From Acidicapsa acidisoli (GTDB lineage Bacteria; Acidobacteriota; Terriglobia; Terriglobales; Acidobacteriaceae): DNA of 64,000 nucleotides. Location of the stretch: positions 2,046,001-2,110,000 of the forward strand of contig NZ_JAGSYI010000001.1 in NCBI RefSeq assembly GCF_025685625.1, given 5' to 3'. Positions 45,587 to 54,231 of this stretch are shown here, piece by piece. A program made the position numbers and the translations under genes. The stretch's first letter is position 1, and every line of letters starts with the position of its first letter. Below the pieces are notes generated by a model. The model did not search any database and had not been told where the DNA came from. It was given only the letters and a program-made list of their open reading frames with translations.

Positions 45587-45955
45587 TCAATACTCGGACG
45601 GTAGGAGAAGAGTGTTGTCGGTGAAATAGAACTGGATTTCAGCGAGCGGGAAGTCGGTGAACTCGATTTCCTTCGTGAAAACGAGATTGCCGTTGCCATC
45701 CTCGCAGGCCAGCGTGGCGGCGCGGTCGGCCCGAACCAAGAGTTTCCAGACCTGGAACGGTTCGGCTGCGACTTTCTTGTCGTAAGGCTGGATGAGCGCG
45801 ATTTCATCGATGAGCCAATAGGCGCCGCCATTCTCGGCGACGTACTGCACGCCTTCGGTATAGAGGACCTTGCGATTGATCGGATGCCGGAACCAGGTTT
45901 CGGTGCCTGTGAATTGCCGGAGATCGTCGGCGGTGAGTGTTTTCGTGTTCGACAT
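45587..45955 (-). CDS. DUF6876 family protein
   Basis: 122 residues: LTADDLRQFTGTETWFRHPI, VLYTEGVQYVAENGGAYWLI and DEIALIQPYDKK, then EIEFTDFPLAEIQFYFTDNT. This is the DUF6876 pattern, a protein carried by many proteobacterial plasmids and integrative elements with no known function. The start at 45955 was chosen because a conserved leader ends exactly there. The open frame further upstream is the translated leader and not protein. It is one of three genes here with the same leader hairpins. Confidence 0.82.
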   Translation of the reverse strand: MSNTKTLTADDLRQFTGTETWFRHPINRKVLYTEGVQYVAENGGAYWLIDEIALIQPYDKKVAAEPFQVWKLLVRADRAATLACEDGNGNLVFTKEIEFTDFPLAEIQFYFTDNTLLLPSEY

Positions 45956-46130
45956 ATGCGCCTCTTTCGGTTGAAGTGCCCCGTCGGCGGGGATGAGAGA
46001 GGCACAGGGCCGGCGCAACCGAGCGCGGCTGTCATAGCTTGTTGGGGGAACCGTGCCCGCAGGGCAGGGGGGAGCCAAGAAGCGTCATTGACGGCAAGCG
46101 GCGGCGGTCATCGTGCCGATTCCCGCCGTG
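45956..46130 (-). promoter_or_regulatory. Conserved structured leader, copy A
   Basis: In the minus sense: conserved 35-base block (46072-46108), variable hairpin tgccc/gggca (46054-46066), conserved ctatgacagccgcgctcggt block, then a hairpin enclosing the ribosome binding site. The outer stem pairs 45998-46005 with 45958-45965 (agagg side holds the binding site), the inner stem 979-983 with 988-992 (of 45xxx). Copies B and C keep both stems with different bases or lengths. Confidence 0.78.
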
Positions 46131-46309
46131 CCGGGGCCTGCGAAAGGGCCTGATAATGCGAAGAGAAGCTCCAACGACGAAGGCGGTCATGGAATGTTCG
46201 GCAGCTTCCGGACAGGGACAGGCTCGATGGCTGGGGGTTATTTGAAGACGGTTGAGACCAATCGCCGGGGTGTCCTACGCTCGTGTCATCTGATGCGAAG
46301 GAGAACGTT

Positions 46310-47479
46310 ATGACGATGCAATCGAGACCGGCGGAGCAAGAATTCGTCGAAGAAGTTACCGAAGCGCTGCAAAATAATCTGGGCGAAGATGTCCAATTTC
46401 GGATTTTCGATCCGCAGATTTGCGGGTCGTTCCAGCGGGACTGGCTGGCTGCCGCCTTGGAGGGGCAAGGCGTCGACGGCGCCGAACTCGACTGGATCCT
46501 GGATCAAGGTCTCTTGAGGCGCTCGAAGGCACCCTCGGGCGAAGAGGGTTTCATCCTCTACACCGAGCGGATGGCGGTTCTGGCCAAGAATCTCTGGGAT
46601 ACCGGGCGATACTCGGTGGATGAGCTCCGCCACATCTTCGATGACTGGTATGTCCGCGTGGAGATTATCTCGACGGAGCATCTAGCGTATGACAGCTTCG
46701 ACGTGGACGATTATGACCATTTCCGCCGGCGCGCCGCCGAAATGATCGAGATCTCCGAGCACAGTCTCTTTGGCCTTGCTGAGAACAATCCGTCCTGGAC
46801 GCCGGAAGTGCTGGCGGAACGGACGCGGGATGCGGAAACAAAAGTCTCCCGGTGGCGCTGGATTCATGGGCTGGTGTCGAATGACGCGGATGCCATCCTC
46901 GCTCCTTCTGTTCGAAAGCTCTGGCGCAAGCAGCTTTTTCAGCTGCGCTGGCTGGATGAGTGGTGCCGCATCATGCAGATCGGCGAATTCGAAACCCTGA
47001 TAACGGACGGTTACAGCCCCGAGGTCACTTTTTACGGCACGCGTTGGGAGAATGGAAAAACGACGCTGACCAATCTGAACTGGTCCAGCACCCTTGACCG
47101 GTTCAGAGAAACCCTCAACGAAGGCGGAGCCTTTCCGCTCCGGACGCCGGGCTTCAACGTCACGGCGCAGGGACTGACATTCACGCGCCACCCTTCGCCG
47201 GAGGAATATCAGGCAATTTTCGAGAAGGAACGTCTCGATCAGCTCTTCGGAGAACTCGAGAGACGGGGACCGGGCTATTGGACCTGCGATCTGGAAGCCT
47301 CGGGCCGCGGACAGTGCGCCGAGTGCAAGGCGATCTTCGAACGCACCACATCATCCCGAAAGTATTGCAGTGAACGCTGCAGCAGCAGAGCCAAAAGCCG
47401 CCGCTGGCGAGAAGCCAATCCGGAACGTGCGCGCGAGTCCCAAGCGAAGTATTACCGCGAGAATTATCCGGAAGAATAA
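46310..47479 (+). CDS. Unknown protein with C-terminal zinc-ribbon
   Basis: 389 residues from ATG 46310, which has aaggaga upstream (the frame opens at 46283 without such a site). The main part is unrecognised and mostly helical, tryptophan-rich (AKVSRWRWIHGLVSNDADAI-like). The C-terminus holds a zinc-binding cluster CAECKAIFERTTSSRKYC and ERC, followed by a basic tail (SRAKSRRWREANPERARESQ), resembling small zinc fingers of DNA- or RNA-binding proteins. It stands alone, convergent with the ParB-like gene, on the defence-rich element. Confidence 0.6.
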   Translation: MTMQSRPAEQEFVEEVTEALQNNLGEDVQFRIFDPQICGSFQRDWLAAALEGQGVDGAELDWILDQGLLRRSKAPSGEEGFILYTERMAVLAKNLWDTGRYSVDELRHIFDDWYVRVEIISTEHLAYDSFDVDDYDHFRRRAAEMIEISEHSLFGLAENNPSWTPEVLAERTRDAETKVSRWRWIHGLVSNDADAILAPSVRKLWRKQLFQLRWLDEWCRIMQIGEFETLITDGYSPEVTFYGTRWENGKTTLTNLNWSSTLDRFRETLNEGGAFPLRTPGFNVTAQGLTFTRHPSPEEYQAIFEKERLDQLFGELERRGPGYWTCDLEASGRGQCAECKAIFERTTSSRKYCSERCSSRAKSRRWREANPERARESQAKYYRENYPEE

Positions 47480-47529
47480 GTCAGGAAAGTGCGACAGCCC
47501 CGCGAACGAGGCTGCCGCGATACTGCACG

Positions 47530-49386
47530 TTATTCCGCCGCGATGGACTCCAGGGCTGGCTGAGGTTGCGGCAAACGCAACATCGCCGGAATCCAGCGGA
47601 CCTTCGCGGCTTCGCGTTCGGCAAGGCTCGCCAGTTCGGTCTTCTTCATCGCAGTCCATGCCGGAGCAACGGCGCCCTTGATCTCCTCAAGGTTGCCGAT
47701 GATCGTCGCTTTGCTTGCCCGGCCAAAGTAGTTCGCGCCGGTCGGCGAGAACCACAGGGCCATGTCGAGGTTGAGCAGCGCCGCGAGTGTCTCGGATTGC
47801 GCCATTCGCGGCGACGAAGAGCGCGTGTCTTTGCTCTGCACCGCATTCACCGTCTGCGCCACGCAGAAGGTAAGTAAGCCCTGAAGGGTAGCGACACTCT
47901 GCATGAAACACCAGCCAAGAAGAGCCTCGCTATCGGCCGGTAGACGCAACCGCCAAACCGCATGAGCGGACTCGATCGTGGCGTGAGCGGCCGAGCCTTC
48001 GACGCGATGGAACGACGCGGTTCGCGGTGTGATCTGCAACAGGCCATCATCGTGCGGCCCGCTGTAGAACACCGGGAGCGCAAGCCGTTCGACCAGCAGG
48101 GCAAGCGCGGCTTCCGGATGGTCAAGCAACGCAGCGCTGAGCGCGGCGGAACGCTGTGCCGTGAGGCTTTCGACCAGTGACACGGGCAGCGGGGATGCTC
48201 CGTCGCCGCTATTCTCGGTCACGTCAGGCGCACCTGCCTCGCGCCGGGATGTTTTTCGGGGCGCATCTTCGGGGCGAACGAGACCGTAATGCAGTTCGGC
48301 CTTGCCGTCTCGGCCAAGCGTGACGACCACGCCGGCGATCCCGAGAGTTTCGGGTGACCACACGGTTTCACGATCACCCAGTTCGGCGAGACGTTCCTCG
48401 ACAGCATCGAGGCGCGTCACCTGGCCTTCATCCAGATCCTCGAGGGCCCAAAGCTCCTCGCGTTCGACGAGCAGCGCGTCGTATTCCGACTGCTCTTCCG
48501 GTGAGAAGGGTGTGGGCTCGGGGTGAAAGCGCTGGCATTTCGACCATGCGTCGTGATCGAAGATGGCCTCGATCTCGACCCACCTCCAGCCCTGCTTGCG
48601 GACAGCTGCTGCGACTGAATCAAGCTTCTTTGCGACCAAGCTTTCGAGCAGCACGGCGTCATCGATGAAAACGCCGTCGTCGCCCTCGCTAAAGAGATCG
48701 CGGCGTACCGTACCTCCGGCCTTCTCATAAGCCTTGACGGAGACGAACCGCACGCGGGGATCGGCGCCAGTGATCTCACCTTCGGTGAGCATGTCCCGGA
48801 TCGCATCGGGATTGCCGCGCTTCCATGCGGCAACCTCACGCCAGACACGCTCCTGCGCCGCATGATCGTCTGTCACGGCGAAGGCCATGATGTGCTGCAG
48901 CGTCATCTTGCCCCTGCGGTAGGCGGCGACGAGCTTCGGGCTCACATGGGCAAGCTTCATACGCTGCTTGACGACGGTCTCCGTTACGCCGAAACGCGCG
49001 GCGACATCGGCGGGCGGCGTACCGCTTTCGATCAGCGCTTTGAACGCCTCGAATTCGTCGGCGGGATGCATGGCCTCCCGCTGGACGTTTTCGGCGAGGC
49101 TGATCTCGGTAGCGTCGGTGTCGAGACCGATGACGTTGCACGGCACCGGGTAGTCGGCTTCGAGCGTGCCGGCATCGGCAAGCGATTGGAGCGCAAGAAG
49201 CCTGCGGCCTCCGGCGACAACGGCGTATTTGTCGCGCTTGTCCTTTCGCACGACGAGCGATTGCAGAAGGCCATGTGCTGAAATCGATGCGGCCAGTTCA
49301 TCGATGTTCTTGTCGGACTCCGTCTTGCGGACATTGCCGCCCCAGGCGAGGAGCTTGTTGAGGGATATGGTCGTGGTCGTTGTCAT
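47530..49386 (-). CDS. ParB/RepB/Spo0J-like protein
   Basis: 618 residues. The N-terminal ParB domain contains LNKLLAWGGNVRKTESDKNI, HGLLQSLVVRKDKRDKYAVV, AGGRRLLALQSLADAG and ISLAENVQREAMHPADEFEA. The KorB/HTH part follows with PADVAARFGVTETVVKQRMK, then a long acidic and variable region to residue 618. It is unrelated in its C-terminus to the broken parB at 5.5-15.4 kb. It lies far from parA and belongs to the large plasmid ParB-like group that may regulate transcription or conjugation. Start 49386 coincides with the end of the conserved leader. Confidence 0.87.
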   Translation of the reverse strand: MTTTTTISLNKLLAWGGNVRKTESDKNIDELAASISAHGLLQSLVVRKDKRDKYAVVAGGRRLLALQSLADAGTLEADYPVPCNVIGLDTDATEISLAENVQREAMHPADEFEAFKALIESGTPPADVAARFGVTETVVKQRMKLAHVSPKLVAAYRRGKMTLQHIMAFAVTDDHAAQERVWREVAAWKRGNPDAIRDMLTEGEITGADPRVRFVSVKAYEKAGGTVRRDLFSEGDDGVFIDDAVLLESLVAKKLDSVAAAVRKQGWRWVEIEAIFDHDAWSKCQRFHPEPTPFSPEEQSEYDALLVEREELWALEDLDEGQVTRLDAVEERLAELGDRETVWSPETLGIAGVVVTLGRDGKAELHYGLVRPEDAPRKTSRREAGAPDVTENSGDGASPLPVSLVESLTAQRSAALSAALLDHPEAALALLVERLALPVFYSGPHDDGLLQITPRTASFHRVEGSAAHATIESAHAVWRLRLPADSEALLGWCFMQSVATLQGLLTFCVAQTVNAVQSKDTRSSSPRMAQSETLAALLNLDMALWFSPTGANYFGRASKATIIGNLEEIKGAVAPAWTAMKKTELASLAEREAAKVRWIPAMLRLPQPQPALESIAAE

Positions 49387-49556
49387 GATGTGCCTCTCTT
49401 GTTGAAGTGACCCCCACGGCGGGGGCGAGAGAGGCACGTCCTGCCGGCGCAACCGAGCGCGGCTGTCATAGCTTGTTGGGGGAACCGTGCCCCTCGCGAA
49501 AGCGGGGGCAGGGGGGAGCCAAGAAGCGTCATTGACAGCAAGCGGCGGCGGCTAGA
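49387..49556 (-). promoter_or_regulatory. Conserved structured leader, copy B
   Basis: The outer stem is perfect: 49390-49399 with 49428-49437 (gtgcctctct / agagaggcac). The arm next to the ATG holds the ribosome binding site. The inner stem is 49411-49415 with 49421-49425. The upstream hairpin is longest here (49488-49493 with 49505-49510, plus cgc/gcg and a gaaa loop), so stem length varies while the pairing is kept. Blocks shared with copies A and C: agctatgacagccgcgct, and the ggagccaag...gcaagcgg region. Confidence 0.8.
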
Positions 49557-49716
49557 GTGCCCTCGCCCTGCTGCTGAAGGGGTCACCGGGGAGAGGCCTA
49601 TGCTGGAGACGTCGAAATATCGCCAAGTGACGGATGTGCGCCGGAGACGATTAAGAAAAAATGGGTAGTTCTTCTTAACGGGTCCTGCCAAGGCGCGATG
49701 CGTCGAATAGGGGGCC

Positions 49717-49781
49717 TAATCTACGCAAATTTGCGTAGATTATCCTTGCCTTTGCGTCGATTAGCGGCTAGATTCGACGCA
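49717..49781. promoter_or_regulatory. Palindromic operator region upstream of fic
   Basis: A 26-bp perfect palindrome occupies 49717-49742 (half-site TAATCTACGCAAA). Directly downstream TGCGTCGA (49753-49760) is inverted at 49774-49781, ending two bases before the fic ATG. The same octamer occurs again at 49787. The Fic protein has a C-terminal winged helix, so it may bind here and repress itself. Confidence 0.8.
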
Positions 49782-49782
49782 G

Positions 49783-50910
49783 ATGGTGCGTCGAAAAAGG
49801 GCAGGGACCTACATCCACGAGCAAGCAGGCTGGCCAGGCTTTCGCTGGGACCATGATCGGATTTCTGCGCGTCTCATCGATGTGCGGCACCGCCAGGGGC
49901 TCCTGATCGGCCAGATGAAAGGGCTTGGATTCCAGTTGAGGACGGAAGCTGTCCTCAACACGCTCACGGAAGATGTCCTGAAATCGAGCGAGATCGAGGG
50001 CGAAGTGCTCGATCGCGATCAGGTGCGCTCCTCGATCGCGCGCCGCCTCGGGCTGGACATTGGCGGGCTGGTGCCGGCCGATCGGAATGTCGAGGGCGTT
50101 GTCGAGATGATGCTCGATGCGACGCAGCGTTACGCCGATCCGCTGACAGGCCGGCGTCTCTTCGGCTGGCACGCGGCCTTGTTCCCGACCGGCCATAGCG
50201 GGATATCGAAGATCAGGGTAGGGGCCTGGCGTGACGATGCGAAAGGCCCGATGCAGGTCGTCTCGGGACCCATTGGCAAGGAACGGGTTCACTACGAAGC
50301 TCCCGCGGCTGACCGTCTGCGTGACGAGATGAAGGCGTTTGTTGATTGGTTCGAGAAAGACCGCTCGACCGATCTTGTGCTCAAGGCCGGGGTTGCACAT
50401 CTCTGGTTCGTGACGATCCATCCATTCGACGACGGCAATGGGCGCATCGCGCGCGCGATTGCCGACATGGTGCTCGCCCGTTCGGAAGACACCTCGCAGC
50501 GTTTCTACAGCATGTCGGCGCAGATCCGGCAGGAACGCAAGGCCTATTACGACATCCTCGAAGCGACGCAGAAAGGCGATCTCGACATCACCCGCTGGCT
50601 CGAATGGTTCCTCGACTGCCTTGGCCGCGCCTTCGAGCGGTCCGAGACCGTCCTTGGGGCCGTCCTCGGCAAGACGCGGTTCTGGGAGCATTTTGCGAAG
50701 GTGGAATTCAACGAACGTCAACGCGCAGTGATCAACCGGCTGCTCAACGGCTTCGAGGGCAAGCTGACCTCGTCCAAATGGGCCAAACTCGCCAAGTGCT
50801 CGCACGATACAGCGCTGCGCGATATCGAAGACCTCATCCGGAAGAAAGTGCTGGTAAAAGACCCTGCGCGGGGCCGGAGTACGTCGTATTCTCTGGTACG
50901 AGTAAAGTGA
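49783..50910 (+). CDS. Fic-family AMP-transferase (DUF4172-Fic-wHTH)
   Basis: 375 residues. The catalytic motif is HPFDDGNGRIARA (H213 onward), complete. The N-terminal inhibitory helix carries S68-S-E-I-E72-G73, a class II inhibitory motif. The N-terminus resembles DUF4172. The C-terminus (SSKWAKLAKCSHDTALRDIE) is a winged helix. Fic enzymes transfer AMP to target proteins, here kept in check by the inhibitory helix. An overlapping operator suggests autoregulation. There is no Shine-Dalgarno before the ATG, so translation may be inefficient or leaderless. Confidence 0.9.
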   Translation: MVRRKRAGTYIHEQAGWPGFRWDHDRISARLIDVRHRQGLLIGQMKGLGFQLRTEAVLNTLTEDVLKSSEIEGEVLDRDQVRSSIARRLGLDIGGLVPADRNVEGVVEMMLDATQRYADPLTGRRLFGWHAALFPTGHSGISKIRVGAWRDDAKGPMQVVSGPIGKERVHYEAPAADRLRDEMKAFVDWFEKDRSTDLVLKAGVAHLWFVTIHPFDDGNGRIARAIADMVLARSEDTSQRFYSMSAQIRQERKAYYDILEATQKGDLDITRWLEWFLDCLGRAFERSETVLGAVLGKTRFWEHFAKVEFNERQRAVINRLLNGFEGKLTSSKWAKLAKCSHDTALRDIEDLIRKKVLVKDPARGRSTSYSLVRVK

Positions 50911-50949
50911 GAGGTTCGCTTTAGTCTGCTTTCAAAGCAATCTTATCGC

Positions 50950-51516
50950 CTAGTTTGAGTAACGGGAGCGGCTGTGCCGGATGCGCGCGCCGCTGCCGTT
51001 TATGCGCATTCGAAGCACAGGTAAACTGACTCCGTAATGCGTGGAGGCGGACTGTTCATCCATGCCCTGACGAACGATATGCAGGGCGGCTTCATCGGAG
51101 ATGAGGATCGCCGGCCCAAGCCAATTCGCCTCATCTTCAAGATCACGGTCATGGTTTCGGCAACCTGTGCTGTCGATCGGATATGTGAAAGGGTGGCCAA
51201 GCAGAATATGTGAGATTTCATGCGACAAATTGCTGCGCTGCCTAAGCGGATGGTGGGAATCATTATGGATAATGATGCGCTTTCCCGTATCGAACCGAAT
51301 AGTCGTCGCTGAAAAGGCTTCCGAATCGATGATGGAGAGTTGCTGAACAGCTTCGGGGCTTTCTTCGGCAAAGGCCGACAGTGGCGCGATCTCAATCTCA
51401 AGACGCGCCGCAATAATCTCCAGATCGATCGGCGCGTGCGGCAGGCAATCCTGCCCGCGTCGTAATCGCAGAGATAACCGGTTAGCGCTTGCTTTGAAAC
51501 CTCGCCTGAGGCTCAT
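50950..51516 (-). CDS. ImmA/IrrE-type metallopeptidase
   Basis: 188 residues. The zinc motif is H99-E100-xx-H103 in NLSHEISHILLGHPF, followed by an acidic helix (EDEANWLGPAILI) with the third ligand. N-terminal part: LPHAPIDLEIIAARLEIEIA. Such peptidases cut partner XRE repressors to release operons from repression. Its ATG overlaps the stop of the XRE gene (ATGA), so the two are coupled. The divergent neighbour is the ubiquitin-like operon. Confidence 0.9.
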   Translation of the reverse strand: MSLRRGFKASANRLSLRLRRGQDCLPHAPIDLEIIAARLEIEIAPLSAFAEESPEAVQQLSIIDSEAFSATTIRFDTGKRIIIHNDSHHPLRQRSNLSHEISHILLGHPFTYPIDSTGCRNHDRDLEDEANWLGPAILISDEAALHIVRQGMDEQSASTHYGVSLPVLRMRINGSGARIRHSRSRYSN

Positions 51517-51872
51517 TTTGCTGGCTCCTTAAATCGCTTATATGCGGCTTTCAGTATTTGTTCGATCGCCTCAGCGCTTGCCCGGCTCAGACTCTTGTCG
51601 GCGCGCAGTACCGCGGTGATTTGGGCGATCGGTTCTGCTTCTTTCTTTTTGGTTCCCTCCTTGGCCGCGATAAACATCTCCGCTTTAAGTCCCGACCACC
51701 GCAAGAGCGCCGCCAGTCCGTCAACATCCGGTCTCTTGCCTTGCGCCATCCGGGTTAGGGTGGATGCGCTTACACCTGATTCTTCGGCTACATCTTTCCA
51801 GGTCATTCCCATCGCCAATCGCTGACTATCGAGTGCCGCCCGGAACGCCTCGGTGTCGAAATTCTCTGTCAT
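51513..51872 (-). CDS. XRE-family repressor
   Basis: 119 residues. The helix-turn-helix is LAMGMTWKDVAEESGVSAST, then LTRMAQGKRPDVDGLAALLR. A C-terminal helix region follows. It is the first gene of the XRE-ImmA pair and should bind the dyad at 51892-51952 between it and the ubiquitin-like operon. Confidence 0.88.
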   Translation of the reverse strand: MTENFDTEAFRAALDSQRLAMGMTWKDVAEESGVSASTLTRMAQGKRPDVDGLAALLRWSGLKAEMFIAAKEGTKKKEAEPIAQITAVLRADKSLSRASAEAIEQILKAAYKRFKEPAK

Positions 51873-51891
51873 GCATTACCCCCCCCACGAA

Positions 51892-51952
51892 TTGCTAACT
51901 CGCAATCGCACACCACATGTGCAATTATGGTCTTGCGATTCGAGTTTAGCAA
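51892..51952. promoter_or_regulatory. Divergent operator between XRE gene and ubiquitin-like operon
   Basis: TTGCTAACTCGCAATCGCA (51892-51910) and the complement of 51934-51952 (TTGCTAAACTCGAATCGCA) form a long imperfect dyad. A further aatcgcaattg lies at 51964. This fits binding sites for the adjacent XRE repressor controlling both directions. Confidence 0.65.
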
Positions 51953-51985
51953 CCGCAGTTCTTAATCGCAATTGAGGAGACGAAA

Positions 51986-52285
51986 ATGGAACAAACTCAG
52001 TCATTCTCACACGAACCGCATGGCCATCCTCACCCGCATCATCATCCGCACCCCGAGCCGGTGAGATTCCATGTCAACGAAAAGCACGTCCACATGGAAG
52101 GCCACCATCACACCGGGCTTCGGATCAAAGAGGCCGCAAAGGCGCAAGGGGTCAAGATCGAGCTCGATTTTCTTCTGTACCTGGTACGCCACCACCAGCC
52201 CAACAAGCTGATCGGCGACGGCGAAGAAGTGCACCTTACGCACGAAAGCCGCTTTCACGCGATTGCGGATGACGACAATTCGTGA
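51986..52285 (+). CDS. Ubiquitin-like protein (Multi_ubiq type, one domain)
   Basis: 99 residues. A histidine-rich N-terminus (HGHPHPHHHPHPEP) precedes one beta-grasp domain: VRFHVNEKHVHMEGHHHTGL, RIKEAAKAQGVKIELDFLLY and LIGDGEEVHLTHESRFHAIA. This matches the multiubiquitin-domain family found in bacterial ubiquitin-like operons. There is one domain instead of several, and the C-terminus ends DDDNS, with no diglycine. In the family it would be activated by E1 and transferred by E2. Ribosome binding site gaggaga. Confidence 0.85.
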   Translation: MEQTQSFSHEPHGHPHPHHHPHPEPVRFHVNEKHVHMEGHHHTGLRIKEAAKAQGVKIELDFLLYLVRHHQPNKLIGDGEEVHLTHESRFHAIADDDNS

Positions 52286-52297
52286 GGGCTCCAGGCC

Positions 52298-52684
52298 ATG
52301 ACGCCAGAAGTGCAGGAAGCGATTAAGGAGATATCCGAGGCGTACCCGGACTGCCACCTGGAATCCGTTGACGACGGTCAAGGTGGCGCTGTCGTTACAG
52401 TGCAGAACATTCCCCTTGAGGGAGCGCTGTACCTGCAGACGCAAACCTGGGTCGGATTTCATATCACTCACACCTATCCGTATGCGGATGTCTACCCGCA
52501 TTTCGTGAGGCATGACTTGAGCCGGCGTGATGGGAAGGCGCTGGGGGAGGGCACGTCGATCGGCACCTTCCAGAAGACTCCGGCCGTGCAGATTTCCCGG
52601 CGCACGAACAAACTCGATCCAACTTCGCATACAGCGCTTCTCAAGCTGTGCAAGGTGCTACGATGGCTGACTTCTCGTCCATGA
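52298..52684 (+). CDS. E2-like protein of a bacterial ubiquitin-like system
   Basis: 128 residues, with the E2/UBC-family pattern of these operons: EAIKEISEAYPDCHLESVDD, VVTVQNIPLEGALYLQTQTW, ITHTYPYADVYPHFVRHDLS and TKL-like NKLDPTSHTALLKLCKVLRW. Cysteines occur only at C19 and in KLCKV near the C-terminus, not in the usual place after the YPHF strand. The catalytic mechanism is therefore open. The gene begins 12 bases after the ubiquitin-like gene, and its stop overlaps the next start (ATGA). Confidence 0.8.
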   Translation: MTPEVQEAIKEISEAYPDCHLESVDDGQGGAVVTVQNIPLEGALYLQTQTWVGFHITHTYPYADVYPHFVRHDLSRRDGKALGEGTSIGTFQKTPAVQISRRTNKLDPTSHTALLKLCKVLRWLTSRP

Positions 52685-54174
52685 AACGCCGTTATCGTCT
52701 GATTGTCCCCGATGATCTCTATCGCCGGCTGGATCATCATCTATTCCCCGGCGATCACGATGAGCACGGGGCCGTTATTGTCGCTGGAATAGCCGAGAGC
52801 AAATCCGAAGTGCGTTTGCTCGCGCGCGAGCTCTTTCTCGCGGCGGACGGCATTGACTACGTTCCCGGCAAGCGCGGCTACAGGATGCTCAAGGCCGGCT
52901 TCATCGCCGATCGCATTGCGATGTGCGGCACGGAAAGACTTGTTTATCTGGCGATTCACAACCACGGCGGTTGCGACTCCGTCCAGTTCTCATCCGATGA
53001 TCTGCGGTCGCATCAGCGGGGCTATCCGGCATTATTGGACATTGCGCGTGGTATGCCCGTGGGCGCCCTGGTGTTCGCGGAAAATGCCGTCGCTGGCAGC
53101 ATCTGGCTATCGGGTGATCGGCAAATTGAGCTTTCAGAGATCGTCGTTGTCGGTCGTTCCCGCCGCAGGCTTACGGCCGCGCCGACCCGGCAGGTGAGTC
53201 TCTCTTCGCCGGTGTATGACAGGCAGGCGCGGCTCTTTGGAGATTTGGGCCAAGCCATCCTGGGCCGGGCAAAGGTCGGAATCATCGGCCTGGGCGGAGC
53301 AGGTTCATTGATTGCGGAGTACCTCGGGCGTCTTGGGGTCGGATCATTTGTTCTGGTCGATCCGGATCGCGCCGAACTTTCGAATCTGCCGCGACTGACC
53401 GGCGCCTCTCGTTGGGACGCTCTAGGCTGGCTTGCGAGCGAGAAATCTCCGAAGTGGCTTCAACAAATTGCTTTCCGCCTTGCGAAGCCAAAGGTCCTGA
53501 TGGCGCGCCGGAATATCTTGCGCGCAAATCCAAGCGCAAAAGTCGAAACGATCATCGGCGATTTCCTTGAAGCGGATATTGCGGCTCGGTTCACCGATTG
53601 CGACTATCTGTTCCTGGCCGCAGACACCGCGCGCGCGAGGCTGCTGTTCAACGCAATCGTCCATCAGTATCTGATCCCCGGAGTTCAGGTCGGCGCGAAG
53701 GTCCAGGTCGATCGGAAAACGGGCGAGGTCACCGATGTCTTCAGCGTGGTCCGGCCGGTTACGCCCGAAAGCGGCTGCCTCCTATGCAACGGGCTGATCA
53801 ATGCGGCGAAGCTGCAGGAGGAGAGCATCTCCGAGCAGGAGAGGAGAGGGCAACGCTATGTCGATGACCCCGACGTTATTGCGCCGAGCGTTATCACATT
53901 AAATGCGGTAGCGGTTTCTCACGCCACAGACGACTTTCTGTTCTATATGACCGGCCTGCGCGACCCCAATGCTCCAACCTCGTTCATGAGGTTTCATCCA
54001 CGAGGTCGGCAGGTATGGTCGGACGAGCCTCGCAAGTCGCCATCCTGCCCGGAGTGCGGTCAGGGCCCACGAAGCCGTCTTGCGCGCGGCGATGCGCGCC
54101 GCCTTCCCGTCATTGAACGTACAAAGGTAAAGACAGCAGAGGCCACAGAATCTGGAATTCGGTTGCCGGCGTAA
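52681..54174 (+). CDS. JAB peptidase-E1 (ThiF) fusion
   Basis: 497 residues from ATG 52681, which overlaps the E2 stop (upstream starts at 52648/52663 are less likely). Residues about 1-150 form a JAB/JAMM domain with H93-N-H95 and S104/D107 (AIHNHGGCDSVQFSSDDLRS). Residues about 180-450 form a ThiF/E1 adenylation domain with VGIIGLGGAGSLIAEYLGRL, VDPDRAELSNLPR and C-terminal cysteines (SGCLLCNGLI, CPECGQG). It should adenylate the ubiquitin-like protein and, by the JAB domain, process or remove it. The same trio occurs in known bacterial ubiquitin-like loci. Confidence 0.88.
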   Translation: MKRRYRLIVPDDLYRRLDHHLFPGDHDEHGAVIVAGIAESKSEVRLLARELFLAADGIDYVPGKRGYRMLKAGFIADRIAMCGTERLVYLAIHNHGGCDSVQFSSDDLRSHQRGYPALLDIARGMPVGALVFAENAVAGSIWLSGDRQIELSEIVVVGRSRRRLTAAPTRQVSLSSPVYDRQARLFGDLGQAILGRAKVGIIGLGGAGSLIAEYLGRLGVGSFVLVDPDRAELSNLPRLTGASRWDALGWLASEKSPKWLQQIAFRLAKPKVLMARRNILRANPSAKVETIIGDFLEADIAARFTDCDYLFLAADTARARLLFNAIVHQYLIPGVQVGAKVQVDRKTGEVTDVFSVVRPVTPESGCLLCNGLINAAKLQEESISEQERRGQRYVDDPDVIAPSVITLNAVAVSHATDDFLFYMTGLRDPNAPTSFMRFHPRGRQVWSDEPRKSPSCPECGQGPRSRLARGDARRLPVIERTKVKTAEATESGIRLPA

Positions 54175-54231
54175 AGGTGTAGACGGTGGCGCCATCCAGC
54201 GCCATCTGACTGTGTTGCTAAATTGCGCGGT

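Noticed and set aside
45478-46078. Minus-strand frames extending DUF6876 upstream through the leader
   Set aside because: Translations of the leader differ between the three copies in frame, while base pairing is kept. The leader is RNA-level sequence.
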